IMG/VR virus record: IMGVR_UViG_3300031957_000529
Location: 1 to 24,532 of that record
DNA length: 24,532 nucleotides
Reading direction: 5' to 3' (one strand)
Source of the DNA: a virus
Every line of letters begins with the position of its first letter. The stretch's first letter is position 1. Of the stretch, positions 7,943 through 16,985 are shown piece after piece. Below the pieces are notes generated by a model that saw nothing but the letters and a program-made list of their open reading frames with translations, made no database searches and was not told the DNA's origin. Position numbers and translations under genes: made by a program.

Positions 7943-10851
7943 TGGCTGGATTTGAAAAGCTTTTAAAACTTGGTCTTCTTGCTGGAAGCGCAATGTACAA
8001 GAAAGACAAGGACGAAACCAAGCTACGCAAAGAGGAAGCAAAACAACTTGCCCTAGACAAAGCTGCTGCTGCACAAAAAATACGTGAAGCTGAAGAAAAA
8101 GAGCGGGTACGTCGTGACGAAAATGCTCCTCGCCTGATATACAAGACTCCAGACGGTGTGTGGGGAGAGCACATGATCGGAAGCCCTCGAATGCTTCCAA
8201 AGGGTGCAAAAGTAGTAAAAACAGGAACAATCAAAAATGGTTGGCAAGCTTACACAGGCGAATCCAAGATTGAAAACCTTCGTAACTACAACGGAAATCC
8301 TCTTCCCGAATCACAGTTACGAAATATCTACGGTCCGCGCTATGGCATAATAGACATTAACAAACTTCATCCTGTCGTGGGTAATGTTGTTGATGGAAAA
8401 CTCATGCCATTCGACTCAGGTTTTATAAAAGCTATGCGGGGTCCGGCAAAAATTACCAACGTGGATGAGTTTTACATCGGCGGAAAAAAGGTAGCGGACG
8501 AAGCAGAAGCAATTAGGATAAACAAAGAAACCGGTGATTCAATTCGTCACGTTATGAAAAAATTTGAAAATGGGCAGTTGGTTAGCCAGTCTCAAGTAGA
8601 CTACGAAGAGCCGGGAAAAACTCCGGGAGAAGACTATTATTTTGTTACCTTAGATAATGGGATGACCGTCAAACGAAGAGACGAACAATCGTTTATAGAT
8701 AATGGGTATGATAAATCTGACATTCAGCAAGGAAAATTTGTTGGTGACCGGCTTGTAAGTCAACCCTTGAGATCGGCAAGTGTTTCTTCCGCAATCGAAT
8801 ACGAGATGAAAGATGGCTCTACAAAACTCAGTACAGACCCTGATTTTACAGATGCGGACAGAAAAAAAGCAATCAGAGAAACTCGCGTAGAAATCAGCCC
8901 AGACGGAAAGTCGGTTAAGGCTCTTGCTAGTTCAACGTCAAGAACTCCCAAAGATACTGCCGCTACTGCACGGGCTTTGGAAATGTCCAAGTATTCAAAC
9001 TACATGACAATAGGGACAGATACTATTATCGGGGCAAAAGACTCTCACAGCATTTTCGAAAAGGCAAATTCCTTAAATGGTTCTGTGATAGATAACTTGC
9101 AAATTATTAACAGTACAGAGGGTAAGGCTGCAGAGTTCGTATCAAAATTTGGACCTACATTCAAGCAACGTTTAGATACCGACCCAAACTTAAAAGCATT
9201 GAAATCCGATCTTCCATCAGGTATAGTTTTATCCCATAAAGAGCAGATGGTCAGAGCAGGTTTTGCAAATGTGCTACAAGTAAAAGGCATGGAGCAGTTC
9301 CTCTTGAGTTTAGATATGCAGGGAAATGCAGACATGGCTGCACGTATCCAGCAGACCCTGACTACCGAAAATCCCAATGCAGCGGTTGTTGTAGCGAATG
9401 AGCCTGTAATTAAAGAGGGTGAAACCGACCCTTTTGCGAGTATAGTTTACGGAAAAGCTGCATCAGAGAAGTACGCACCGTTTATTAAAAACACGCTATA
9501 TACCACTCTTCTCAATGCTACGAACAATGCAGAGAAGGCACAGAACTTGTTGTCTACCTTAATTGCAGACAAGCGAGATGCTTTGGGCAATCTAGTCCAA
9601 CGAGCAGATGGGCTTGGTCCTGTAAACGCTGAAAACCAACCCATGCTAGATAACCTGATGTCCATGTCAACTAATATCCTTGTTGCTGGGACTGATACTC
9701 GTAAACCCATTACTGAGTTAGACGCATTCATTGCAACAATAAACTCTACTGATCCCGAAAACGATATTGTGCTTGCTGCAGTTGATGCCCCAACTAAAAA
9801 GAACATAGCAAACAAGTTCACCGCTATGGTTGGTGGAGATTTGGAATCTGGCGTGATGACAGTTCGAAGCTTGATCAGTGTGGGTGGACCGCGAGTTCAA
9901 ACTCTCTTGGCCCAACAGTACGGACTCGATGGCAGCGCACAAGGAAAACAAAGACGTAACGCATTCCTCACACAAAAAGAGTCTGCCAACAGGGGTACAG
10001 GTGCTGCTAAATCTGCGCTAGGTTCCTATTTTGATCCCGTAACAGGTAGACCTTATGATTCTTCTGCCGTAGCCAACTTTGATTTGACAATAGATGGCTT
10101 GCAGTATTTGGCTGGAGCATTTGGTGAAAGAGGTGCACAGTTTCTGAGTAAGATTTCTGGCGGCACAGTTGGAGCAGACTTGGATACTGCTGCTGAATCA
10201 TTGGTCGATTCTCTCATAGGTCGAGGATTTAAGCAGGGAGACATAAAAACAACAGCATCTGCACGAGAATTACTAGTTCAAGATGCCAAAGCGGTTACTG
10301 CACAAATAAAAGCGGCAGGTAACGACATGGAAAAACGTGCGATTGCTACTCGTAACTTCCACATCACTGTCCTTGCTTATGAGCTATCTGCCGCTATTCA
10401 GGGTGGATCAGGCGGAAGAACCATTTCTGACCAAGACGTTCAGTTGATCCTGTCTGCTTTACGTCAGGGGACATTTGACAGCCCAGACGCACAACGAGCA
10501 TCCCTCATGGCGGCAAAGGACATGCTAGATAGAATTAGAATCCGTGCAAAATACTTGAGTAGCACTAACTTCTTAGATAACGCTTCCATTGCTATTGCAG
10601 ATGACATGCTTGCTACTTCAGATGTTGTTATCACCCCAGCGTCCGCAGCTAATGAGCTACGATCACAGTTGGGCGGAACCGGCTTCAGTGCGGAAGATAA
10701 AGTAAAAAATATGTCTGATAGGCAAATTATTATGATGATGAATAGAAACTTGCCTGCAGGAGAAAAACTAAAAGAGGGTGATACTATCGACAAAAATTCA
10801 CCAGCATATCAACTGCTGCTTAAATCTTTGAAAAAAGGACAGAGTTCGTAA
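7942..10851 (+). CDS. Large internal virion protein, 969 residues, unknown function
   Basis: The N-terminus is a basic amphipathic helix (MAGFEKLLKLGLLAGSAMYKK) followed by a highly charged coiled-coil stretch at about 18-65. The remainder is a mixed helical protein without catalytic signatures I can identify. I looked for lytic transglycosylase, peptidase and amidase motifs and saw none. Size and position, directly before an even larger protein and after the hendecad protein, mirror the gp14-gp15-gp16 ejection set of T7-like phages, so a DNA-ejection or core protein is the best inference. The start shares a base with the previous stop, and one base separates its stop from the next ATG. Confidence 0.6.
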   Translation: MAGFEKLLKLGLLAGSAMYKKDKDETKLRKEEAKQLALDKAAAAQKIREAEEKERVRRDENAPRLIYKTPDGVWGEHMIGSPRMLPKGAKVVKTGTIKNGWQAYTGESKIENLRNYNGNPLPESQLRNIYGPRYGIIDINKLHPVVGNVVDGKLMPFDSGFIKAMRGPAKITNVDEFYIGGKKVADEAEAIRINKETGDSIRHVMKKFENGQLVSQSQVDYEEPGKTPGEDYYFVTLDNGMTVKRRDEQSFIDNGYDKSDIQQGKFVGDRLVSQPLRSASVSSAIEYEMKDGSTKLSTDPDFTDADRKKAIRETRVEISPDGKSVKALASSTSRTPKDTAATARALEMSKYSNYMTIGTDTIIGAKDSHSIFEKANSLNGSVIDNLQIINSTEGKAAEFVSKFGPTFKQRLDTDPNLKALKSDLPSGIVLSHKEQMVRAGFANVLQVKGMEQFLLSLDMQGNADMAARIQQTLTTENPNAAVVVANEPVIKEGETDPFASIVYGKAASEKYAPFIKNTLYTTLLNATNNAEKAQNLLSTLIADKRDALGNLVQRADGLGPVNAENQPMLDNLMSMSTNILVAGTDTRKPITELDAFIATINSTDPENDIVLAAVDAPTKKNIANKFTAMVGGDLESGVMTVRSLISVGGPRVQTLLAQQYGLDGSAQGKQRRNAFLTQKESANRGTGAAKSALGSYFDPVTGRPYDSSAVANFDLTIDGLQYLAGAFGERGAQFLSKISGGTVGADLDTAAESLVDSLIGRGFKQGDIKTTASARELLVQDAKAVTAQIKAAGNDMEKRAIATRNFHITVLAYELSAAIQGGSGGRTISDQDVQLILSALRQGTFDSPDAQRASLMAAKDMLDRIRIRAKYLSSTNFLDNASIAIADDMLATSDVVITPASAANELRSQLGGTGFSAEDKVKNMSDRQIIMMMNRNLPAGEKLKEGDTIDKNSPAYQLLLKSLKKGQSS

Positions 10852-10852
10852 C

Positions 10853-13800
10853 ATGGCTGAAGGATACTCTATTTTCGATAAGCTACCCAAGTCAACGCTT
10901 GGTATTGCTGAAACAATACTTTCGCCTGCTGCTGCAGCCCTGAGTCCTATGAGCATTACAAATACGCAGACGGAACCGACAGGCATTGGAAAGAAAACTT
11001 CCAGAAGGGGTGGTCGAGGATTTTCCCAAAGCAACTCCGCTTTCTACGATTGGGGAATCGGGAAGATATCTTTCCCCAGAGCCTGCCCTAACGATGGACC
11101 CATCAAAAGTAGAGATAGATTATAGCGATCCGTTTCTTGGCGCACAAGCTATTACTAAGCGTCGTCGCATAATTGAAAATCCTGAACTATTAACGCCCAT
11201 CATTTCTGTTAAAGATTCTGATTTGGTTGATGAAGACCTGATGAGTGCCGACTACGTAACGACTAAACGCTTAACTGAAAGTGGTAATCCTGAAACGTTT
11301 GCTTTCAGTGCCTTTTTAGAAGGAGAAGATACCCTCGAAGCACGTCAAAAATTGGTAGATGAAATTCAAGGAACAAAACTAGGGTACTACGTTGACGATG
11401 ACGCAAGGCAAGAGGTTGACATACGATACATGACTGCCGTGTACGATGAAAAGTACGAAAAGGTCTTGGAAAACATTGACAAGAAGCTCGTCGGTATTCC
11501 CTTCATTAACGACGAAGCTAGATCACGTTACATGTTAAACATGGGTTATGATGAAGATACTAATCGTGCCATCTTTGCTAAACAGTTCGATAACTTCCTT
11601 ATCAATCAAGGAGTGAAAAGTCAACGTACTCGTGCAGGCATCATCTTACACAGCGTAAACCTTCCTCAGTTCGGGGGAGTCGGTTTTGGTGATCCGTCCA
11701 AACTCGTCGGTATCACCAATGAGACTTTGAAGTACGTAGTTGCGGCTGGTCCATACCTCGTAGGCGAAGCCTTCGGAGCAGTATCAGAGGGTTTGAAAGT
11801 CGGTGACTACAACCTATCAGACTCAACTGATCGTGAGAAGTGGTTGAGCACCTTCATTCCTAGTATGCCTGCTTTGATTCAGGACAGATACACGCAGTTA
11901 AACTTGGATGTGCCATACCACGTAGCGGAAGCTATTTCACGTCGGTTTTCCGGCTATGGAACACAAGCTGCAGCGACTGCAATCGAGGTAGCCGGACCTA
12001 CCAAACTTGCTACCTTGAGAAAGGTACAGGCTGGTAAAAAGGAAATGCAATACTTCGGCGACTTCGAAGCGCGGTATCGTAAGAAGTTTCGTGACGCAGA
12101 GCCTGAAGATGTACTGCAGGCATTCCAAGCCATGAGAAAGAAAACTGTTAACGTTGGTATAGGGAAGTACAGCTTCCCCGTCGACTTAACCAAAGCAAAA
12201 GACATCAAGCTTATTGGTGGCATTGCAAACATCCCAGCAAAAGCTATTGCAGTGGTCAACGGTCTTCGTACATCTAGTCGGTTTAAGAATGGTATGGAAC
12301 TGACAGATGCGGCACAGATTGCATCTAATCGCATCGAAGTACGTAACATGTCTCAGTACTACAGGAACCTGCACAACCAAAAAAATGGTATTATCAATCG
12401 TGCAAAGCAAGCAGGCAGGGACTTGAATCCAGACGAAGCAAGACGTTTGGACGAAGTAGCTAGAAAGATTGAGATCACAAAAGCAGATCTTCGAAAGACT
12501 GTGGTACGATCAGAAACACCTAAGTTTATCCGGGAGTCCAACGTACAGGATGCTTATGTTATAGTTGGTGCTGCAACAGCCAATCAAGCCTTTGAAATCT
12601 ACGGTGGCGATCCTATGATGGGAGAGTTTATAGGAGCACTAGGCGGAATCGCGTACGGTCTTGTCAAAGGCGGCAAAGATGCAAAAAAGCTATTAAAAAA
12701 GTTTGATCTCGACAACGTAACAGACAAACAACTCAATATTGCTGAACTCGTACTTAGCAACATGAAGAACTTTGATCCTGAGTTCCAAGAGGCACTGAAA
12801 ACACGAGTAAAGTATTTCAACGGACTCAAGCAAGAGCTTGTAGCGGCTGGCGTTAATCCAGAGGTTTTAGATCGTTCTGTGTCTCGAATACTAGGCTTGT
12901 CCCTTCTACAAACCCTAGAAGAAGGTTCTGCACTCGACTTACACGGTCCTCAAGTTGCAGCGTTTAACGCTCAAACTCAAACCTTACATACAAACCTACT
13001 CACTCAACAAAAGTTTGTGTCTGAGCTTCGTACTGTTATGCAAAACCTTGCCCGTACAGAAGGCGTAGACATCGAAGGAAACGCCATAAAGAAACTGTAC
13101 GATACCGTCGAAGCTGCCGTAACCTATGCAGATGGCACAACCGCTCAACTAGCAGATGACTTAGAAGTTATCGGCAGAAGCTACGAAACTAGCGTAAAGG
13201 GCATGATTCTAGGGTCAGACGACATATACGATCATTTAGATGAAGCATCTACGACTGAACTAAGTAGTGCATTAGACAGTCTTACAAAGCACAATATTTC
13301 TAGGATAGATCAGAGTAGTGTTGTGGCAATTAGGGATGAGGTTGTAAGAACACAAGACGGTATAGCCGGAGCCATCAAGGATAAAGCAACTCAGATTGCT
13401 CGTATTCTTCCGACGCAGGGCGACGTAAACAAGCAGGTTAACAAGATTCTCCCTGATGGAACAATTATCCGTCCGGGACGTGAGCCAGCAAAAGCACGTG
13501 ACATTCAAACATCAGGGGATGCTCTTGCAGCGTTACTTGAAAGTAGAAACGTACGGGAGCGAGAGATTGCCGCTGCACCGTTTCGTCAGTTAGACAACGC
13601 TCAATTTCGTACTGCAGATGACCAAGTTATTATAGGAAAAGCCACAACAGATGCCGGTCCCGTGCTAGATAGCATGTTTGATGTACTGGGCACTGCAGAA
13701 GGAACCACCCTGCTTTTGGAGATGTCAGGTAAAACGATGTCTCGCTCAACAAGCGGCAAGATGTTTGCATTCTTGGATGAAGCGGCAGGAGCCTTTATCT

Positions 13801-15614
13801 TGGATGTTGCTCAACGACAAGGAAAAAATGCAGATGAGATTGTTGAGGATGCGTTGACTGCTGCTCGACAAGCAAACGATCCCGCTACGATAAAGTTGCT
13901 AAATGATAAACGTATTCCACAAGACTTGTTGGTTGCACAGCTACTCAGAAAAGATTTGCAATTAGATGGGGAAGATATCGGGGTTCTTCCTATCTCCTTC
14001 CAACAAGCTAAAGAGATGTCTGATGCCTTAAATCAAATAAGCTTCAAGACCCAAGACTCTACAGCAAAAATGAAAATAGACAACGTTCAAAATATTGCAG
14101 ACGGACTCATGGATTCCTTCGAAGTTCAGCTAGAAACAGGCCAACGAGTTTCTGTGGGCCAGTTGTTTATTAAACAAGAGGACGGATCACTACGTTCTAC
14201 TCAGGAGGTCTTGGCTGAAGGAAAGTCTCGTTGGACGGAGTACAAGCGTCGGTTCTACAACGATGAAAATGTAAGTAATTGGTTAGGGTGGAAAAATAAG
14301 GATGCTCGTTTACCTACTGGTGTTTCTTCGGACTACCCGCTAGGTATAGACTACGGTAAAAATGCTCCTGTAGGATGGTTAGACTTCAATAAAATTGCCG
14401 ACATGAAGGACGTAGACAAAACAAAGTTTACACGCTCCCTTTCCGAAACAATAGGTGACCTAGATGCAAACGGAAACTATCGCATACAATTGAACAGTGA
14501 AAATGGACAGGCTACTCGCGCAATCCTAGAGGCACGTAGTCGCGAATGGCTCACCGAAACTGTGACGAGCGGAAAGCCTATCGACTTCAACGACCTTCGC
14601 AGGAAGATGAATAGTCTGCAGGATACCTTTATAGGTGTAACAGACAAGGGTACTGAGGTGCGTCTCCTAGACTTAGATAGGGTTATGACGGATGTGTTCC
14701 CTGACTTCGGAAAGAACAGCGTCGATCCTGAGTACTTTGAAGCGGGAATGAAAAAGCTACAGAATGCTTCAAAGGGGGAAAAGGCTCGTGTCGTACGAGA
14801 AGCCAAGAAGATACAGCAGGGTATTAGCGAAAGCAAACAGTTCCTGAGACAATACTCTCAAGGGGTGTTAGACTCTGGTAGCGTCGGGTCGGTTTTGATA
14901 TCCGGTGGCGTAGGACGCTTGAACGACCTAAAGAAGCATCTCAAGTCCTTAAAGCGAAGCGAAGAAGAAACCAACGAAATAATCAAGTCACTTCTGGTCC
15001 AAGAGATTGATCGTAAGGCGTTCAATCCGACAGGTCGATACACTATAGACCCGTCTGATCAAAACCTGATGGTTCCGAATGTGGACTTGGATATTGAATC
15101 CCTAAAGCAATTCATGGGATTCAACGACCCTAGTACAGCAGAAGTTGTAAGAGAAGTACTTGGAGATAAAGCCTACGATACCTACAGAAGCATCATAAGC
15201 TTCACAGCGAACGAAGCTGCAGAGTCTGCAGGACGCACGAACATATCGGGCATCCCTCGCAAATTCTCTGTAGAGAGCTACATCAGTCGCTTTTACGCTG
15301 TCAATCGTGGTGTGGTTAGCTTTAGGTACGTTGGTACAGAAGCAGTCTTGCAGCAGATGAGGCAGAAGAACATGTCGCTTTTGACTGCAGCCCTGACCGA
15401 TCCGAAGGTAGGCTCCCTGTTGATGGAGATGGTAGATACAGGAAAGCCGCTACCTATGGACAAGGATCGTCAGCTACTTGAATTGCTGGTTATAGCTACA
15501 GAGCGTTACGACAACTGGCGTGAAACAGCTAAAGACCCTATAAAAGTTACCAGTGACTTTGGGCATGAATTTGTTTACAACCCCACAATGAATTACTTTG
15601 GACTCTCACCATAA
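10853..15614 (+). CDS. Giant internal virion protein with a +1 frame break near its N-terminus
   Basis: The longest protein of the window. The ATG at 10853 follows the previous stop by one base and has an AGGAC about 11 bases upstream. That frame encodes a plausible N-terminus (MAEGYSIFDKLPKSTLGIAE) but ends at 11125 after turning into Arg/Gly/Ser-rich sequence. The main frame, open from 10953 to 15614, has only a poor TTG (10986) as an early start. Dropping one A from the run at 10994-10997 joins them as ...GIGKK-LPEGVVEDF... and gives about 1,586 residues. The body is mostly helical, with two Gly/Ala-rich hydrophobic stretches near 11715-11795 and 12555-12680 that could insert into a membrane, as in T7 gp16-like ejection proteins. 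No lytic enzyme motif is seen. If the frame is genuinely broken, translation could begin at 10986 or at ATG 11094. Confidence 0.6.
10994..10997 (+). other. Apparent +1 frame-break site (A4 run) in the giant virion gene
   Basis: The sequence reads GGA AAG AAA ACT in the upstream frame, and CTT CCA GAA GGG in the downstream frame beginning at 10998. Removing one A restores one continuous frame. A homopolymer is a usual place for an assembly indel. It is not a canonical -1 slippery heptamer, and the needed shift is +1 (or -2). Confidence 0.6.
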
Positions 15615-15624
15615 GGATGAAACT

Positions 15625-15939
15625 ATGAAAACATATAATAACGGCCCTCGCAAGGGAATGATGTACGGTGGCATGTCTCGTCGCAAGCCGATGATGTACG
15701 GTGGCATGGCAAAGAAGCCCCGTAAAAAGGCTCAGATGGGTGGAAGCATGACCACAACCCAAAAGCAACAAAACCAACAGATGGCAGGCATGATGCCTAT
15801 GCAGCCGATGAATATGCAACGGATGGCAGAAGGTGGCAAGCTAAAGATGGTAGAAAAAGATGGAAAGAAAGTTCCGTTCTACGCAGCCGACGGTGTTGGT
15901 AAGATGATGTACGGCGGAAAGGCAAAGAAGCGTGGCTAG
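15625..15939 (+). CDS. Small Met/Gly/Lys-rich basic protein with MMYGG repeats
   Basis: A 104-residue strongly basic protein. MMYGG occurs three times (residues about 12, 23 and 97), mostly followed by Met or Lys and then basic residues. The middle is Gln/Met-rich (MAGMMPMQPMNMQRM). An upstream TTG in the same frame (15598) overlaps the giant gene, but AAGGA at 15613-15617 sits seven bases before the ATG at 15625, which fixes the start. Small basic Met/Gly-rich proteins of this style occur at the end of virion modules in marine phages. They may bind DNA or sit in the capsid interior, but I know of no proven function. The segment KLKMVEKDGKKVPFYAADG looks folded, unlike the rest. Confidence 0.7.
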   Translation: MKTYNNGPRKGMMYGGMSRRKPMMYGGMAKKPRKKAQMGGSMTTTQKQQNQQMAGMMPMQPMNMQRMAEGGKLKMVEKDGKKVPFYAADGVGKMMYGGKAKKRG

Positions 15940-15943
15940 TAAA

Positions 15944-16087
15944 ATGGTACCAGCCCCAAAAGGCTATCACTGGATGAAGCAAAAGGCTGGTGGATACAAG
16001 CTAATGAAAAACCCCTCAACCGGCTATAAGCGGCATAAGGGGTCTTCAACTCGTGCTAGGTTTGAGGTACAAAAAATACACAAATAA
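15944..16087 (+). CDS. 47-residue basic protein, last gene of the rightward block
   Basis: An ATG four bases after the preceding stop opens 47 codons ending at TAA 16085-16087. The product (MVPAPKGYHWMKQKAGGYKL, then MKNPSTGYKRHKGSS and RARFEVQKIHK) is rich in Lys, Gly and aromatic residues, with a repeated GY(H/K) pattern, and resembles small GYHWMK-type proteins of marine phages. Composition matches the preceding gene, and spacing matches the rest of the block. Its middle codons also contain the leftward terminator described separately, and its stop is two bases from the stop of the opposing gene. The function is unknown. Confidence 0.62.
   Translation: MVPAPKGYHWMKQKAGGYKLMKNPSTGYKRHKGSSTRARFEVQKIHK
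16007..16043 (-). terminator. Intrinsic terminator for the leftward transcript, inside the opposing 47-residue gene
   Basis: Read on the minus strand, ACCCCT (16043-16038) pairs with AGGGGT (16016-16011) around a 21-base loop that can form a further short CCG/CGG stem. It is followed at once by a TTTTT run (16011-16007). This lies about 50 bases past the stop of the last leftward gene, where a terminator is expected. On the plus strand no T run follows, so it is directional. Confidence 0.72.
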
Positions 16088-16089
16088 AT

Positions 16090-16311
16090 TCAGACGTAGT
16101 TTCTAGACTTGTCCAACATCTCGTTCCCCATCGATCTAATATACCGAAGCAGGGATGCTATAGAGTGTGCACCTTCATACTCTGGCATCCCTGTATTTAT
16201 TACAGCTTCTAATTGTTCCGGCTGTACACCATCCATATTTATTTCTACGTTTCCATCTTGTTTTAAATATACTGTGAATTGAAACAGATTAGCTTTGTGC
16301 TGTTTTGCCAT
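16090..16311 (-). CDS. Unknown 73-residue protein, last gene of the leftward block
   Basis: A short protein (MAKQHKANLFQFTVYLKQDG start) that appears to have an N-terminal beta hairpin (FQFTVYLKQDGNVEINMDG) followed by two helices (EQLEAVINTG and SIASLLRYIRSMGNEMLDKS). No motif is recognised. It overlaps the end of the preceding PD-(D/E)XK gene by 23 bases and its TGA is two bases from the stop of the opposing rightward block. The coding DNA also contains the rightward terminator hairpin. MAKQHKAN is a normal start. Confidence 0.62.
   Translation of the reverse strand: MAKQHKANLFQFTVYLKQDGNVEINMDGVQPEQLEAVINTGMPEYEGAHSIASLLRYIRSMGNEMLDKSRNYV
16150..16202 (+). terminator. Candidate intrinsic terminator for the rightward transcript, inside the opposing 73-residue gene
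   Basis: CAGGGATGC (16150-16158) pairs perfectly with GCATCCCTG (16185-16193). Inside it AGAGT (16162-16166) pairs with ACTCT (16179-16183), giving a long hairpin with one internal loop. The plus-strand continuation TATTTATTA is T-rich, while the minus-strand continuation is not. It lies about 60 bases after the last rightward stop. The tail is interrupted by A, so termination may be partial. Confidence 0.55.
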
Positions 16312-16780
16312 TGACGTTCTCTAGTTCTTGTATTGCTAGGTTGTAACAGTCGGCTCTAAATGTGAATCCGTTAGTCGGATCGACATCTCCCCTGCTATAT
16401 CGTGTGGCTTTTTTATAGAACGTTTCTTTTGGTATCTCTCCCAAGATCCAAGCCTTGCTATGGTCAGTTAAAATACGGACAAAAACATAGCTATCACAAT
16501 CCTGCTTTGAACCGTGTGCGGCTACAGAACAGTCGTAGTTTGGTGAAGGGGTGGTGTTGCATCGCTTTGTCTTTACGTCTACACGTCGGTTTTTAACCAA
16601 GAGATCAAAGTCCTTGCTGTTGACTGCTTCGCCACCAGCGTAATCTTCTACAATTATTTCTCCGATTGCCCCAACAACGTTACTAAGACTGCCCGTGATG
16701 CTGCCCTGTAAGTTTCCTACAGAGGCGGCTTTCTTTTTGGCACGAGCTAGGATATCAGGTGTTATCTTGATTTGTATCAT
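16289..16780 (-). CDS. PD-(D/E)XK nuclease-fold protein
   Basis: A 163-residue protein with the order of acidic residues of the restriction-endonuclease-like fold: GAIGEIIVEDY (Glu41), then KDFDLLV (Asp57/Asp59), then RVDVKTK (Asp68, Lys70). The GxxGE helix followed by DFDLxV and VDVKT is typical of small phage and restriction-type PD-(D/E)XK proteins. It could be a nuclease acting on host or recombining DNA, or a nuclease relative without activity. It is the third candidate nuclease in this operon, after endonuclease I and the Cas4-like exonuclease. The start overlaps the previous gene by 26 bases; no strong ribosome-binding site precedes the ATG. The target is unknown. Confidence 0.6.
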   Translation of the reverse strand: MIQIKITPDILARAKKKAASVGNLQGSITGSLSNVVGAIGEIIVEDYAGGEAVNSKDFDLLVKNRRVDVKTKRCNTTPSPNYDCSVAAHGSKQDCDSYVFVRILTDHSKAWILGEIPKETFYKKATRYSRGDVDPTNGFTFRADCYNLAIQELENVNGKTAQS

Positions 16781-16985
16781 CGTCGGACTCTTTTAAGGAA
16801 GGAAGTAGCATTTGTGTAAAAGCTCCTCGTGCAGCTTTAAAGATGTCTAGCTTTTTAGTTGTTCCGCGTATTTTAATTTCTAACTCGCTAAGAGTAGCAA
16901 CTAAGTATTTTTGAGTATCATCAAGTTTATCAAAATCGTACTCTTGTCCATTAATTACAACGATGTCTTTTTGTTTTTTAGCCAA
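16755..16985 (-). CDS. Unknown 76-residue protein with a TTG start and a perfect Shine-Dalgarno
   Basis: The product (MAKKQKDIVVINGQEYDFDK, then a long helical stretch to a Ser/Asp-rich end) has the pattern of small cyanophage and marine phage proteins with an N-terminal beta hairpin containing a (I/V)(N/D)GQEY turn, followed by two helices. It reminds me of DUF6447-type proteins, with low certainty. An ATG at 17000 is in frame, but it overlaps the AGGAGG itself and lacks its own signal. The TTG at 16985 lies six bases after AGGAGG and yields MAKKQK, so I chose it. It overlaps the preceding zinc-ribbon gene by eight bases. Confidence 0.6.
   Translation of the reverse strand: MAKKQKDIVVINGQEYDFDKLDDTQKYLVATLSELEIKIRGTTKKLDIFKAARGAFTQMLLPSLKESDDDTNQDNT

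Noticed and set aside
10853-11125. A separate 90-residue gene at the start of the giant virion gene
   Set aside because: Its first 48 residues look like a normal N-terminus, but the rest is low-quality Arg/Gly/Ser sequence, whereas the overlapping frame continues cleanly. A broken start of the giant gene explains it better.
10986-15614. A lytic transglycosylase or peptidase domain in the giant virion protein
   Set aside because: I looked for the usual catalytic motifs of phage lytic enzymes and saw nothing convincing; the protein is best described as a helical internal virion protein without an enzymatic call.
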